Notes: generated by a model not told the origin, from the letters alone. 64,000 nt of DNA from Gleimia europaea ACS-120-V-Col10b (GCF_000411155.1 NZ_KE150268.1:75794-139793), one strand, 5' to 3'; shown: positions 27,020 through 39,553, numbered from the stretch's first letter. A program made the numbers and translations.

Positions 27020-29761
27020 TTAGGCGTCGCCGCCTTCACCACCTGAGTGGCCCGCGTTCGGGTTGGACAGGTCGTACTTGTCAATCGCCTGTTGGAGTAC
27101 GGAGCGGTCCATCTGGCCCTCTTCGACAAGGCCCTGGAGGGCGCGGATCACAACCGACTCGGCGTCGATCTTCAGGTAGCGACGCGCCGCTGCGCGAGTG
27201 TCGGAGAATCCGAAACCGTCCGCGCCAAGCGGGTAGTACTTGCCGGGTACCCAGCGAGTGATCTGGTCATGAACCAGGTGCTCAAAGTCGGAGGTTGCAA
27301 TGGTTGGGCCTTCAGCCTGCTCCAAAACGGAGGTGATGTACGGCTTGCGAGCTTCCTCGTTCGGGTGTTCGAAGTTGTACTTGTCTACCGCACTCGCTTC
27401 ACGGCGTAGCTCGGTCCAAGAGGTGACCGAGTAAACGGCTGCGTCAACGCCCCAGTCATCGCGCAAAATCTGTCGGGCCTCGCGAACCCACGGTAGGCCC
27501 ACGCCTGAGGCAAGGAGCTTAACTCTCGGGCCGTTGCCCTCGAAGTCGTCAAGCATGTACATGCCCTTGATCAGGCCGTCGACATCAAGGTTTTCCGGCT
27601 CTGCGGGCTGGTGGATCGGCTCGTTGTAAACCGTGAGGTAGTACATGACGTTGCGATCGCGGCCAGACTCGTTCGGGCCGTACATGCGCTCAATTCCGTC
27701 CCTCACGATGTGGCGAATCTCGTAAGCGTAGCCCGGATCGTAGGTGACCACAGCGGGGTTCGTGGAGGCAATGATCGGCGAGTGGCCGTCCATGTGTTGC
27801 AAGCCTTCACCGGCAAGCGTGGTCTTACCCGCAGTAGCGCCAATGATGAAGCCGCGCGACAGCTGGTCTCCGGCCGCCCAAAACTGGTCTGCCGTCCTTT
27901 GGAATCCAAACATCGAGTAGAAGATGTAAACCGGAACCATCGGGAAGTTGTGCGTTGCGTAAGAGGTGCCCACAACCTGTAGAGCAGCCGCAGAACCGGC
28001 TTCGTTAATGCCCGTGTGAAGAACCTGACCTTCCTTTGCTTCCTTGTAGGAAAGCATCATGGAGGCATCCACGGCCGTGTAGTTTTGCCCGTGCGTGTTG
28101 AAGATCTTAGCGGACGGGAAGATGGCATCCAGGCCGAACGTGCGTGCCTCATCGGGGATGATCGGCACGATGTACTTGCCGAACTCCTTATCCCTAATGA
28201 GGTCTTTCAAAAGGCGCACGAACGCCATGGTGGTGGCTACCTGCTGGGCGCCCGACCCCTTGGCAAGAGCGTCGAAAGGCTTGTCCGCCGGCATTGGCAA
28301 GGCTTTGTCTTCCTGATGGCGCGAGGGGAGGAAACCGCCAAGCTTAGCGCGGCGCTCAAGCATGTACTGCAAGGCCGGGTCGTCATCAGCCGGCTTGTAG
28401 TACGGAGGCAGGTACGGGTCCTTCTCGAGTTCCTCATCCGAGATCGGAATGCGCAGGAGGTCGCGCAGGCCCTTGAGGTCATCAACCGTGAGCTTCTTCA
28501 TCTGGTGGGTGGCGTTGCGGCCAGCGAAGTGTGAGCCGAGCGCGTAGCCCTTAATGGTGTGCGCGAGGATGACGGTGGGCTGGCCGGTGTGTTCGACAGC
28601 GGCCTTGTAAGCGGCATACACCTTGCGGTAGTCGTGGCCGCCGCGGCGCAGATCCCAGATCTCGTCGTCGGTCCAGTTTTTAACCATTTCCTTGGTACGC
28701 GGGTCGCGGCCAAAGAAGTGCTCGCGCACGTATGCACCGTCGTTTGCCTTGAACGTCTGGTAGTCGCCGTCAAGGGTTTCGTTCATGATGTTTACAAGAG
28801 CGTGATCCTGGTCGGCTTCTAGCAGACGGTCCCAGCCTCGTCCCCATACAACCTTGATTACGTTCCAACCGGCACCGCGGAAGAACGATTCGAGTTCCTG
28901 AATGATCTTGCCGTTACCGCGCACCGGGCCGTCCAGGCGCTGCAGGTTGCAGTTAATGACGAACGTGAGGTTGTCCAGGCCCTGCTGGGCGGCGAGTTGG
29001 AGCATGCCGCGTGACTCTGGCTCGTCCATCTCTCCGTCACCGAGGAACGCCCACGTGTGTTGCTGCGAAGTGTCTTTGAGACCGCGTAGCTCCAGGTACT
29101 TGTCGAACCAGGCCTGGTAGATCGCTTCGGCGGGGCCCAGGCCCATGGAGACCGTGGGGTATTCCCAGAAGTCGGGTAGCTGGCGCGGGTGCGGGTAGGA
29201 GGGGATGCCATGCTCGGTGGATACCTGCTGGCGGAATCCGTCCATCTGCTCTTCAGTGAGCCGGCCTTCCAGGAAGGCGCGCGCGTAAACACCGGGGGAG
29301 GAGTGGCCTTGGAAGAACACGTGGTCGCCACCGCCGGGGTGGTTTTTACCACGGAAGAAGTGGTTGAAACCAACCTCGTAAAGGGTCGCTACCGAAGCAT
29401 AGGAAGAGAGGTGGCCGCCAACTCCAACACCGGGCCTCTGGGCGCGCATGACTTGAACGGCAGCGTTCCAGCGCATCCAGCGGCGGTACTGACGCTCGGT
29501 CGCCTCATCGCCCGGGAAGTAGGGTTCTTGATCAACTGGAATGGTGTTGATGTAGGGGGTGGTGAGTTCAAGAGGAATTTGAACGTCTTTGCGACGCGCT
29601 TCTGCGAGCATATGAAGCAGGATGTAGCGGGTGCGCGGCCCGCCTTTTGCTTCATAGAGGCTTCTTAGAGATTCCAGCCACTCCTCGGTTTCGTGCGGAT
29701 CATTGTCCGGCACTTGACTCAGCATGCCATTGACTACTGGGCGGTGATCAACTTCAGCCAC
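27020..29761 (-). CDS. aceE: Pyruvate dehydrogenase E1 component, homodimeric
   Basis: A 913-residue thiamine diphosphate enzyme decarboxylating pyruvate for the dehydrogenase complex. The TPP signature is [14 protein letters not shown] with the [15 protein letters not shown] stretch; other blocks are [38 protein letters not shown] and [18 protein letters not shown] start with AGAGGA close upstream (3-4 nt). The E2 and E3 subunits are not in this window. A short inverted repeat ATCCA-CTAA-TGGAT (29785-29798) lies just upstream of the start, overlapping a possible -10 box. It is divergent from the DUF3052 gene, as in Mycobacterium. Confidence 0.96.
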   Translation of the reverse strand: MAEVDHRPVVNGMLSQVPDNDPHETEEWLESLRSLYEAKGGPRTRYILLHMLAEARRKDVQIPLELTTPYINTIPVDQEPYFPGDEATERQYRRWMRWNAAVQVMRAQRPGVGVGGHLSSYASVATLYEVGFNHFFRGKNHPGGGDHVFFQGHSSPGVYARAFLEGRLTEEQMDGFRQQVSTEHGIPSYPHPRQLPDFWEYPTVSMGLGPAEAIYQAWFDKYLELRGLKDTSQQHTWAFLGDGEMDEPESRGMLQLAAQQGLDNLTFVINCNLQRLDGPVRGNGKIIQELESFFRGAGWNVIKVVWGRGWDRLLEADQDHALVNIMNETLDGDYQTFKANDGAYVREHFFGRDPRTKEMVKNWTDDEIWDLRRGGHDYRKVYAAYKAAVEHTGQPTVILAHTIKGYALGSHFAGRNATHQMKKLTVDDLKGLRDLLRIPISDEELEKDPYLPPYYKPADDDPALQYMLERRAKLGGFLPSRHQEDKALPMPADKPFDALAKGSGAQQVATTMAFVRLLKDLIRDKEFGKYIVPIIPDEARTFGLDAIFPSAKIFNTHGQNYTAVDASMMLSYKEAKEGQVLHTGINEAGSAAALQVVGTSYATHNFPMVPVYIFYSMFGFQRTADQFWAAGDQLSRGFIIGATAGKTTLAGEGLQHMDGHSPIIASTNPAVVTYDPGYAYEIRHIVRDGIERMYGPNESGRDRNVMYYLTVYNEPIHQPAEPENLDVDGLIKGMYMLDDFEGNGPRVKLLASGVGLPWVREARQILRDDWGVDAAVYSVTSWTELRREASAVDKYNFEHPNEEARKPYITSVLEQAEGPTIATSDFEHLVHDQITRWVPGKYYPLGADGFGFSDTRAAARRYLKIDAESVVIRALQGLVEEGQMDRSVLQQAIDKYDLSNPNAGHSGGEGGDA

Positions 29762-29974
29762 GAATCCTCTTTCTCTCGAAACGTATCCACTAATGGATCG
29801 TATAGTTTTCTTTGGTTCTAATCATTCCCGGTTTTGCGGGTTTTTGCACTAGGTAAAGTGTCGATTTGTTTATACGTGTGCGTGAAAACACAAGATGACT
29901 GAAAGTGTGGGCGGGCGCCGCCTCGTCTTGGCCCGCATGTGGACTATTTGGCGCGCACGCGCGTAAAACTTCGG

Positions 29975-29980
29975 TAGACT
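29975..29980 (+). promoter_or_regulatory. -10 box of the DUF3052 gene (leaderless start)
   Basis: TAGACT lies 6 nt before the GTG start at 29987, and no Shine-Dalgarno is present. The 225-nt region between this gene and aceE must hold both divergent promoters. Confidence 0.55.
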
Positions 29981-29986
29981 GGGCGC

Positions 29987-30421
29987 GTGATATCAAATTC
30001 TGATTCCCGAAAGGTGGATCCGACGGCTCTTTCGAGTCTCGGTTATAAAAGCGGCCAGATTGTGCAAGAGTTCTATTGGGACGAAGATACCGATGATTCT
30101 TTGCGTGCTGCGGTTGAAGACGCAACGGGCAATGAGCTCGTAGACGTTGATTATTCAGACGTGGTAGATGGCGTGATTGTCTGGTGGCGTCTTGACGATT
30201 CGGAGGAGGACGATCTGGCAGATGTTCTGCTGGATGCGTCGGCAAACATGGACAATGGTGGGGTCGTCTGGGTGCTGACTCCGAAGTCGGGTACTCCAAA
30301 TCATGTTCCGCCAGCGGTGGTGGCGGATGCCGCGCAGGTTGCGGGTATGAGCGCCACGTCTGCTGCCATGGTTTGTGAGGACTGGTCGGGCATGCGTTTA
30401 ATCGCGCAGGCTCGGCAGTAG
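29987..30421 (+). CDS. DUF3052 family protein
   Basis: A 144-residue acidic protein with LSSLGYKSGQIVQEFYWDED and DGVIVWWRLDD, and a C-terminal Rossmann-like stretch VVWVLTPKSG followed by MSATSAAMV. This matches the actinobacterial DUF3052 family, which has no established biochemical function. The GTG start is supported by a TAGACT -10 hexamer 6 nt upstream. It is divergent from aceE, the same arrangement as in Mycobacterium tuberculosis (Rv2239c region). tRNA-Val follows 100 nt downstream. Confidence 0.88.
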   Translation: MISNSDSRKVDPTALSSLGYKSGQIVQEFYWDEDTDDSLRAAVEDATGNELVDVDYSDVVDGVIVWWRLDDSEEDDLADVLLDASANMDNGGVVWVLTPKSGTPNHVPPAVVADAAQVAGMSATSAAMVCEDWSGMRLIAQARQ

Positions 30422-30520
30422 ACTGAGACTATTACCACTATTTTACAAAACGATGGTTTGAAAGATGCAATTTGCTCCCGGAGTTGGATATGATCTTTGA
30501 CGTTCCATTCCGTTGGAGTT

Positions 30521-30594
30521 GGGCCTATAGCTCAGTTGGCTAGAGCGCCACGTTTACACCGTGGATGTCGGGGGTTCGAGTCCCTCTGGGCCCA
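30521..30594 (+). tRNA. tRNA-Val (anticodon UAC)
   Basis: 74 nt folding into a canonical cloverleaf: acceptor GGGCCTA / TGGGCCC with one G-U pair, D-arm AGCTCAGTTGGCTAGAGC, anticodon stem CCACG/CGTGG enclosing loop TTTACAC (anticodon TAC), and T-arm with GGTTCGAGTCC. The discriminator is A and CCA is not encoded. A T-rich terminator follows. It marks the left border of the lactose cassette. Confidence 0.97.
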
Positions 30595-30600
30595 CAGTAG

Positions 30601-30624
30601 CCCGCGCTAGCGCGCGGGTTTTTC
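30601..30624 (+). terminator. Terminator after tRNA-Val
   Basis: CCCGCGC-TAGC-GCGCGGG followed by TTTTTCTTTT: a classic intrinsic terminator. Confidence 0.92.
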
Positions 30625-30681
30625 TTTTGCCGCGTGGGTGATCCAGTTTGCTTTCCTTCCAAGGACTTGCCTGCATAAAAG

Positions 30682-30711
30682 GGTGTGGCCCCGCTTGTGC
30701 GGAGCCACACC
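30682..30711 (-). terminator. Terminator of the lacZ-permease transcript
   Basis: GGTGTGGC plus CCGC pair with GCGG plus GCCACACC around a TTGT loop (one mismatch). On the minus strand it is followed by TTTT, so it terminates the leftward transcript. Confidence 0.75.
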
Positions 30712-30762
30712 TAGAGCCGACCGGTTTTGAGGTATCAACCTCATCGGCTAAGTAGGTTCCCG

Positions 30763-32325
30763 TTAGGATTGACTATTGCCGTCGTTTGGAGGCTCCGGCC
30801 GGGGATCTTGTCCATCCTTTAGGGTTTCAGCCTGCGGGTCAGCCAGGTGCAAGCCGGCAGATTCTCTAGAACCAGAACCACCCATCGCGTGGCCTTGAAC
30901 TATCTTGCTTGAGGTTCCCTTCAACGGCTGTGTTGTCTGCCCAACGTGTGCTGAACCCGAATCATCATGGTCTAGATTTGCGCGCAATACCTCGTTCTTG
31001 CGTTCAACGTTTAAGAAGAACAGCAAGCCAAGAATGAGTGTGTTCGCGATCAGTGGTACCCACAGGTACATGAACGAGATCATCTGTAGTGCAGATTCGG
31101 TTTGCACAGTGGCTTTGCCGTCGTATCCGCCATACTCCAGTAACCATCCAGCAACAGCTGTGCCAACTCCAGAACCAATCTTCACTCCCAGTGAGGAACA
31201 GGAGAACATCATTCCATCGATACGCTTTTTTGTGCGCAAGAACGTGTTTTCACTAATCTCTGCAATAAGTGCGTTGAGAGTTCCTTGCAATGGGCTCATG
31301 CCAAGGGATGCGAGTCCAGAGAAGAACAGCATGAGCGGGATGGATCCCATCGACGCGGCAAATACGACGCCTAACCGGCCAAGCACGGCAATGATATAGC
31401 CGACGATAGTAACCGGTTGCATCCGCCCAATCTTTTGCACCACTATCGGTGTCACAAGAAGCCCCACGATGAGAGGAATGTTGATTGCCCACGCAAATAC
31501 GCCCAGTAGGTTTGCATTACCCAGAATGTAGGTCATGAAGTAAATGCCCATGTTCAACGTGGCGGTGAAGAACTGCATCAAGATGAAGCAAACCACAATT
31601 ATCACGTAGTAGCGATTTCCAAGGAGCTTAAGCGCCTCAAGGAAGCTGAGCTCGTCATCCTTAGCAGCTTCCGAGTCTCCCTCAGCCAGCTCAGTGGGGG
31701 ACAGCTCCTTGACTGAAAATACAGCCAACGAGTTCGAAAGGATGCCGATTATGGCGTAAATGATCGCCATGTTACGCCACGCTGCTGCATCGCCTCCCAT
31801 AGCTTGTACGGCTCCAACCGTGATCGTCTGGATCATGAGGCTAGTGCCAAAAGCGAACATGAAGCGGATTGAACCCATCTGCACGCGCTCGGACCTGTTC
31901 TTAGTAATAAGAGCGGTCAAGGCAGCGTAGGCGATGTTATTCGCAGTGTAGAAAACTGCATTCAACAACGTGTAGGTGATGAAGAACCAGGCGTACTGGG
32001 CGGTTGCCCCTAAAGAAGTTGGGATTGAGAAAATCAGCACCAACATGGCAGCGCAACCGAAGAAAGCATAGAACATCCACGGTCGTGCCTTACCCATCTT
32101 GGAGTGGGTTTTGTCCATCAAACGCCCAAAGATGATGTCAGAGAAGCCATCGAAGAACTTCGACAGCATCATTAGAGTTCCAATAATTCCCGCGTTCATT
32201 CCCACAGTGTCCGTGAGGTAGATCATTACGAACGCTGAGAGGAAGGCATAAACCACGTTTCCTGCGATGTCGCCAGAACCGTACCCTACTTTGTTGTACC
32301 ACTTAAGGTATTTCTTTTCTTCCAT
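30763..32325 (-). CDS. Glycoside-pentoside-hexuronide (GPH) family sugar:cation symporter, probable lactose permease
   Basis: A 520-residue membrane protein of the MelB/LacS-like GPH family with about 12 hydrophobic segments. Family features include the N-terminal YGSGDIAGNVVYAFLSAF and DGFSDIIFGRLMDKTHSKMGKARPW, which contains the conserved loop Asp/Lys/Arg residues. Lactose uptake is inferred from its position 18 nt after lacZ. Odd: residues ~444-520 form a long polar, Gly/Ser/Pro/Asp-rich tail with no resemblance to the IIA domain of LacS. Start ATG 32325 has AAGGAG upstream. Base composition appears more AT-rich than in the flanking housekeeping genes. Confidence 0.88.
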   Translation of the reverse strand: MEEKKYLKWYNKVGYGSGDIAGNVVYAFLSAFVMIYLTDTVGMNAGIIGTLMMLSKFFDGFSDIIFGRLMDKTHSKMGKARPWMFYAFFGCAAMLVLIFSIPTSLGATAQYAWFFITYTLLNAVFYTANNIAYAALTALITKNRSERVQMGSIRFMFAFGTSLMIQTITVGAVQAMGGDAAAWRNMAIIYAIIGILSNSLAVFSVKELSPTELAEGDSEAAKDDELSFLEALKLLGNRYYVIIVVCFILMQFFTATLNMGIYFMTYILGNANLLGVFAWAINIPLIVGLLVTPIVVQKIGRMQPVTIVGYIIAVLGRLGVVFAASMGSIPLMLFFSGLASLGMSPLQGTLNALIAEISENTFLRTKKRIDGMMFSCSSLGVKIGSGVGTAVAGWLLEYGGYDGKATVQTESALQMISFMYLWVPLIANTLILGLLFFLNVERKNEVLRANLDHDDSGSAHVGQTTQPLKGTSSKIVQGHAMGGSGSRESAGLHLADPQAETLKDGQDPRPEPPNDGNSQS

Positions 32326-32343
32326 GGCTTATCGTCTCCTTGC

Positions 32344-35409
<3,066 letters not shown>

Positions 35410-35456
35410 TTATTTCTCCTGTCAATGCATTAGCGGACGGCCACTCGCACCTCACG

Positions 35457-35492
35457 GTGTTATCGATGCCACACTTATGATAACGATAACAC
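35457..35492. promoter_or_regulatory. Putative operator in the lacI-lacZ divergent region
   Basis: GTGTTATCG (35457-35465) and CGATAACAC (35484-35492) form a perfect 9-bp inverted repeat separated by 18 nt; GATAAC is also directly repeated at 35479-35484 and 35485-35490. It is a likely LacI-family binding region between the two divergent starts. Confidence 0.6.
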
Positions 35493-35534
35493 TGGAATGA
35501 GTTGCGCACGTCACAATCGATCTTTTCTATCTGA

Positions 35535-35540
35535 TATGCT
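35535..35540 (+). promoter_or_regulatory. -10 box of the LacI-type regulator gene
   Basis: TATGCT ends 6 nt before the GTG at 35547, which suggests a leaderless transcript. No good -35 element is visible. Confidence 0.4.
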
Positions 35541-35546
35541 TCATAG

Positions 35547-36569
35547 GTGACAGGAACAGAAAAGCGGGAAAGTGGGGCCGCTTCCATTCACGACGTGGCG
35601 CGGGCGGCGAACGTCTCCGCTCAAACCGTTTCGCGCGTGACACGCGGACATAAAAATGTTTCCGAGCCTACCCGTATGCGTGTTCTCAAAGCCATATCCG
35701 AACTCGGATACACCCCCAATCGCACCGCGCAGGCATTGCGCACGGGTTCCTACGGCGTTATTGGGTTGCTCACCCAAGAGATTCGCCGCACTGGCGAGGC
35801 CCATACCGCTAACGGTGTGATCGATAGGGCCGCCCAGTTAGGCTATTCGGTCACCTTAGTTCAAGTGGAGCATCCGCACACTCCCCAGGTTTACAAAGCA
35901 GTATCTCTGCTCTCTCAAGAAGATATTGACGGCCTTGTCATTGTGCAGGCGGGAGATGCCAACGCCAATCAACTTTCACTACCTCCTAACCTGCCTGTTG
36001 CGTCCTCGGATTCTAATCTGGTGCATATGCATCCGGCAGCCTCAGCTGATCAAGTAGGGGGTGTGCGCAAGGCCGTGAATCATCTACTAGACCTAGGCCA
36101 CCGCACTGTTTATCATGTGCGCGGCCCGCATCATTCGCGTTCCGCTCAGGTTCGTGAAGCGATTTGGCGCGATGTATTGACAAAAGAGAATCGCCAGATC
36201 CCACCCATAATCTTGGGAGATTGGAGCGCAAAGTCAGGTTATGAAGCGGGTAAGGAAATAGCGCAAAATCCCGATGTTACCGCCGTTTTTTGTGCTAACG
36301 ATGAAGTCGCATTGGGCCTTATTCGAGCGCTACATGAACGGAATATGCGAGTGCCCGAGGACGTTTCGGTGATCGGGTTTGACGGGATCGAATTGGGGGA
36401 GTTTTCTTTCCCGCCTCTGTCCACCGTGAAGCAGGATTTTTATGGAGCTGGCGTTGGCATGGTAAATCTGATCCACCGTCAGATCCAAGGAGATACCGAG
36501 AACCTACACATAACGATTCCCACCCAACTCATTCTCCGCGGCTCCACCGCTGCCCCAGCCGCGCGCTAG
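35547..36569 (+). CDS. LacI family transcriptional regulator of the lactose cassette
   Basis: A 340-residue regulator. The LacI helix-turn-helix is at about 13-35 (SIHDVARAANVSAQTVSRVTRG) with a hinge helix ending ELGYTPNRTAQALRTG; a periplasmic-binding-like sensor domain follows (IGLLTQEI, FCANDEVALGLIRAL, VIGFDGIELGEF). It probably represses lacZ and the permease and is released by a galactoside. Evidence is positional: divergent to lacZ with shared inverted repeats between. The protein is full length. The GTG start is close to a -10 box. Confidence 0.93.
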   Translation: MTGTEKRESGAASIHDVARAANVSAQTVSRVTRGHKNVSEPTRMRVLKAISELGYTPNRTAQALRTGSYGVIGLLTQEIRRTGEAHTANGVIDRAAQLGYSVTLVQVEHPHTPQVYKAVSLLSQEDIDGLVIVQAGDANANQLSLPPNLPVASSDSNLVHMHPAASADQVGGVRKAVNHLLDLGHRTVYHVRGPHHSRSAQVREAIWRDVLTKENRQIPPIILGDWSAKSGYEAGKEIAQNPDVTAVFCANDEVALGLIRALHERNMRVPEDVSVIGFDGIELGEFSFPPLSTVKQDFYGAGVGMVNLIHRQIQGDTENLHITIPTQLILRGSTAAPAAR

Positions 36570-36682
36570 GGAATACCCCCGTTTTAAGAACGCGACAAGA
36601 AGTGATAGTTGCGGATGAGGACGCCTCTCGAAAACCTAAAACCCAATGCGGGTATTTGTAGCAGGCAAAGGTAGCTCTTCGA

Positions 36683-36688
36683 TAGTCT
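36683..36688 (+). promoter_or_regulatory. -10 box of the nif3-like gene (leaderless start)
   Basis: TAGTCT is separated by 6 nt from the ATG at 36695, and no ribosome-binding site is visible. Confidence 0.5.
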
Positions 36689-36694
36689 CAGTAC

Positions 36695-37534
36695 ATGCTT
36701 AATGTTGCGCAGATTATGGAAATTATGGAGGCCCGCTATCCGCAGCGCCTCCAAGAGTCGTGGGATAAGAACGGCCTAATCGTTGGGGATCCTGAACAGA
36801 AGGTAAGCAAGATCCTCCTGGCTGTTGATCCTGTTGCCGAAACGGTTGCGCAGGCGATTGAGGATGACTACGACATGCTTATTACGCACCATCCTCTCTA
36901 CCTGCGCGGCACCAGCTTCGTGTCGCGTTTAGATTACAAGGGCAGGATCGTTCACGACCTCATCAAATCCGACGTGGCCCTCATGAACGCGCATACCAAC
37001 GCTGATTCGGCGGCGCGCGGCGTGGCTTGGGCACTTGCGCAGGCGGTCGGTATTGAAGGTGAACCGTTTGATCCCATCGACGAGGATGAAGCGGGTACCG
37101 CTCGCGATTTGGGGCGCATCGGCAAACTCGAAGCGCCGCAAACACTACGCGAGTTCGCTGACCTAGTGGCAAAAGCCCTCCCCGCTGGCCCACACGGCAT
37201 TTTCGTGGGTGCGCCCGGTGGAGATCTTGAAGCGCCGGTCAGAACTGTTGCCGTGTCGGGAGGGTCTGGCGACTCGTTCCTCGTGCGCGCTCGCGAGCTT
37301 GGGGCCGATGTATACGTCACCGCGGATCTGCGCCACCATCCGGCGAGTGAACACCTTGAAGAGGGCGGTCCGGCCCTCATCTGCGGTTCGCACTGGGCAA
37401 CTGAATGGCTGTGGTTGCCGCACTTGGCAGATGATCTTGAAGAAGCCGCAGAGGAGACGGGCGTGCAACTACAGGTGGATGTTTCGCGATTTGTTACCGA
37501 ACCGTGGAACCTGCACTTGGAAACCCTTGGATAA
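36695..37534 (+). CDS. Nif3-like dinuclear metal centre family protein
   Basis: A 279-residue Nif3/YbgI/DUF34 protein. The metal-binding motifs are present: MLITHHPLYLRG near residue 68, DYKGRIVHDLI, MNAHTNADSAARGVAWALA, and the C-terminal HWATEWLWLPHLADDL. YbgI-like members have been linked to GTP cyclohydrolase-type activities, but the cellular role is unsettled. The length is typical for the short form without the central insertion. It has a leaderless-type -10 box and forms a pair with the DUF164 gene 77 nt downstream, the same pair as in Mycobacterium (Rv2229c-Rv2230c). Confidence 0.9.
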   Translation: MLNVAQIMEIMEARYPQRLQESWDKNGLIVGDPEQKVSKILLAVDPVAETVAQAIEDDYDMLITHHPLYLRGTSFVSRLDYKGRIVHDLIKSDVALMNAHTNADSAARGVAWALAQAVGIEGEPFDPIDEDEAGTARDLGRIGKLEAPQTLREFADLVAKALPAGPHGIFVGAPGGDLEAPVRTVAVSGGSGDSFLVRARELGADVYVTADLRHHPASEHLEEGGPALICGSHWATEWLWLPHLADDLEEAAEETGVQLQVDVSRFVTEPWNLHLETLG

Positions 37535-37611
37535 ACTATTGGGGTAGGGCGCGTCAGCCTAATACACTTTGATTAGAACTAAAAGCACTACCTAGTGAAA
37601 GAGCGGGCATA

Positions 37612-38340
37612 GTGAAAGCTTCAAAAGCGGACCAGGTGAAACTTCTTGAACTACAACAGGTTGACACGCGGATCTTGCAGTTGCGCGCGGCCCGCAGTAA
37701 ACACCCGGCGGTCAAAGTGCTCGACGCCCTTGAGGGACGGAAAGCTGATCTGGAGCGCGCAAAAGTAACCGCGCGCTCCGCCGCAACGGACGCAAACCGT
37801 GAAGTGAAGCGAGTTGAGAACGATCTGGAGCGCCTCACTTCCCGTCAAGACGTGATGAGCGAGCGTCTCGCGGCAGGCGAAGGATCTCACAAAGACCTCA
37901 CTGCCATGCAGCATGAGCTGAACCAGATGGCCCAGCGTCGCAATGTCCTCGAAAATGAGCTGATTGACGTTATGGCTACGTTCGAGGCAGCGCAGGAAAC
38001 TATTTCGGAACTAGACCGCCAGACCGAAGCCGTGGGAGCCGATGAACAGGCCGCGATCGCGCAACTTCAAGATGCGATGGGTGAGGTCGAAGTCGAACTT
38101 AATGAAAAGCTTGCAAAACGTGACGAACTTGCGGGCGAAATCGACTCTGAGCTGCTAGATGAATACGAGTACTACCGCGAGCGCACCGGCGGCATCGGCG
38201 TGTACGAGGCGAAGGGCCGCCAGATCGTGGGCATGGTTGTAGATCTTCCCGAATCGGAATGGCATGACATCACTATGCTCGCCGAGGATGAAGTGCTCAT
38301 GTCTGACGAACTTGAAGCAATCATCGTTAAAACCGAGTAG
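37612..38340 (+). CDS. DUF164-family coiled-coil protein with a degenerate zinc ribbon
   Basis: A 242-residue protein. Residues ~5-170 are a long charged coiled coil (for example LLELQQVDTRILQLRAARS) typical of the C4-type zinc ribbon family DUF164. In the family the C-terminus carries two CxxC pairs; here this region (GIGVYEAKGRQIVGMVVDLP ... EVLMSDELEAIIVKTE) contains no cysteine, although the flanking residues and the final IIVKTE still align. So the zinc site is lost while the fold region is kept. GTG start with weak upstream GAGCGGG. Downstream of the nif3-like gene, consistent with the usual pairing. Confidence 0.82.
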   Translation: MKASKADQVKLLELQQVDTRILQLRAARSKHPAVKVLDALEGRKADLERAKVTARSAATDANREVKRVENDLERLTSRQDVMSERLAAGEGSHKDLTAMQHELNQMAQRRNVLENELIDVMATFEAAQETISELDRQTEAVGADEQAAIAQLQDAMGEVEVELNEKLAKRDELAGEIDSELLDEYEYYRERTGGIGVYEAKGRQIVGMVVDLPESEWHDITMLAEDEVLMSDELEAIIVKTE

Positions 38341-38343
38341 GGG

Positions 38344-39126
38344 CTAGCTCGTCACAATCACGAGCTCGAGATGGTCGCGGCGTTGTCTAACTTCGACGCC
38401 CGTAAAATCGGCGCCGGTCAGTGAACGCGCGGTATCGAGCACAAAATCGATGGACCCGTCAGCCTCACTAGCGCGCTCCAGTAAGGCGCCAGCGAGGATT
38501 CCGCGGTATTTCTTCGCATTGTGTGAAACCACGGTGCGTTTCCCGTCGCGCTCGCGCACCGCATTCACTCGGATGAGGTCGCATTCGGATGAAGTTCCCG
38601 GCCAGGCTTTTTGGTACGCGCCAGAGCGCGCATCAACCACTACGCGATGGTGGGCGCGCTGTTCCATGAGGGGCTCGAGGTATTTCTTCCACCAGGGGGC
38701 AAGGTTTCCCAAACCGGGTAGCTTTGTATCCATTGATAGGCGGTAGGGCGGGATGGGGCAGGCCAGGTCTACCACTCCGAATAGGGCAGATTGAACCCAG
38801 ATCTCAAAGTCCGGGCTCGCCGTGTACTGCGCACCGATCTCGCCAAATCGGCCAGCTTCGTAAAGTACGCCTGAATAAACTTGCCAAGCGGGGCCAGCTT
38901 GCGCTGAACGCAGGTGCTTGTTTGCTTCCACCTCGTCTGCAATGGTCTTGCCTACTTTTAGGATTTCCAGGGCGTCGCGCCGCGCGGAAGTTTCAATCAA
39001 GCAATCGAGCACGCTCTGGCGTGCATCTGCGAGCTGCGTGGAAAACGGGGCAATCGCGTCGGCATCAAAATTGACGGTCGAGGCGGGAAGGGTCTTGCCT
39101 TCAGACGGAGGTAAAAGTACAAGCAT
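38344..39126 (-). CDS. yaaA: YaaA family peroxide stress protein
   Basis: A 260-residue DUF328/YaaA protein starting MLVLLPPSEGKTLPA, with GVLYEAGR, PPYRLSMDTKLPGLG, and VVSHNAKKYRGILAGALL. In E. coli YaaA lowers free iron during peroxide stress and binds DNA. The ATG at 39126 is chosen by homology and by TAGAGT 7 nt upstream (leaderless); the frame runs on through the RNase P RNA region for another 108 codons without meaning. Convergent with the DUF164 gene (3-nt gap) and head-to-head with rnpB. Confidence 0.9.
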   Translation of the reverse strand: MLVLLPPSEGKTLPASTVNFDADAIAPFSTQLADARQSVLDCLIETSARRDALEILKVGKTIADEVEANKHLRSAQAGPAWQVYSGVLYEAGRFGEIGAQYTASPDFEIWVQSALFGVVDLACPIPPYRLSMDTKLPGLGNLAPWWKKYLEPLMEQRAHHRVVVDARSGAYQKAWPGTSSECDLIRVNAVRERDGKRTVVSHNAKKYRGILAGALLERASEADGSIDFVLDTARSLTGADFTGVEVRQRRDHLELVIVTS

Positions 39127-39133
39127 GCGTCCA

Positions 39134-39146
39134 ACTCTAGTAGACT
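39134..39146. promoter_or_regulatory. Back-to-back -10 boxes of yaaA (-) and rnpB (+)
   Basis: On the minus strand TAGAGT (39134-39139) precedes yaaA by 7 nt. On the plus strand TAGACT (39141-39146) precedes the rnpB 5' end by a few nt. The hexamers are one base apart, so two polymerases could not occupy both at once. -35 elements are poor for both. Confidence 0.5.
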
Positions 39147-39149
39147 TGG

Positions 39150-39505
39150 GCGGCGGAGAAGATGGCTGGATGGCCGCGACATTGTCGAGGAACGTCCGGA
39201 CTCCACAGGACACGGTGGTGGCTAACGGCCACCCGGGGTGACTCGCGGGATAGTGCCACAGAAAACAAACCGCCCGTTTTTGGGTAAGGGTGCAAAGGTG
39301 GTGTAAGAGACCACCGCGGCCCAGGTGACTGGGCTGGCAGGGTAAACCCCACCGGGAGCAAAACCAAGCAGCGCGCCGGGCTGTCCGTCCAAAGCGCGCG
39401 GGTAGGTTGCTAGAGGCCGCTGGTAACAACGGCCCGAGATAGATGGCCATCGAAGGGGCTTCGCCCTGGAACAGAATCCGGCTTATAGGCCGTCTTCTCC
39501 GCCTC
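39150..39505 (+). ncRNA. rnpB: RNase P RNA, bacterial class A
   Basis: About 356 nt with the conserved catalytic blocks GAGGAACGTCCGGACTCC, the central AGGGTGCAAAGGTGGTG-TAAGAGACCACCG region and the 3' ACAGAATCCGGCTTATA. The P1 helix closes the molecule: GGCGGAGAAGATGGC (39152-39166) with GCCGTCTTCTCCGCC (39489-39503). It matures tRNA 5' ends. Exact ends are approximate to a few nt. Confidence 0.97.
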
Positions 39506-39513
39506 TACTTATA

Positions 39514-39553
39514 TAGTTTCTCCCTCATCTATTAGTCAATGAGGGAGAAACTA
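39514..39553. terminator. Perfect inverted repeat between rnpB and ppgK
   Basis: TAGTTTCTCCCTCAT (39514-39528) and ATGAGGGAGAAACTA (39539-39553): a perfect 15-bp stem with a 10-nt loop, placed between convergent genes. It has no T-run, so it would act in both directions as a hairpin terminator or end-stabiliser. Confidence 0.7.

Noticed and set aside
39127..39450. N-terminal extension of yaaA through the RNase P RNA region
   Set aside because: The region is clearly rnpB on the other strand; the YaaA family starts at MLVLLPPSEGK, and a -10 box precedes that start.
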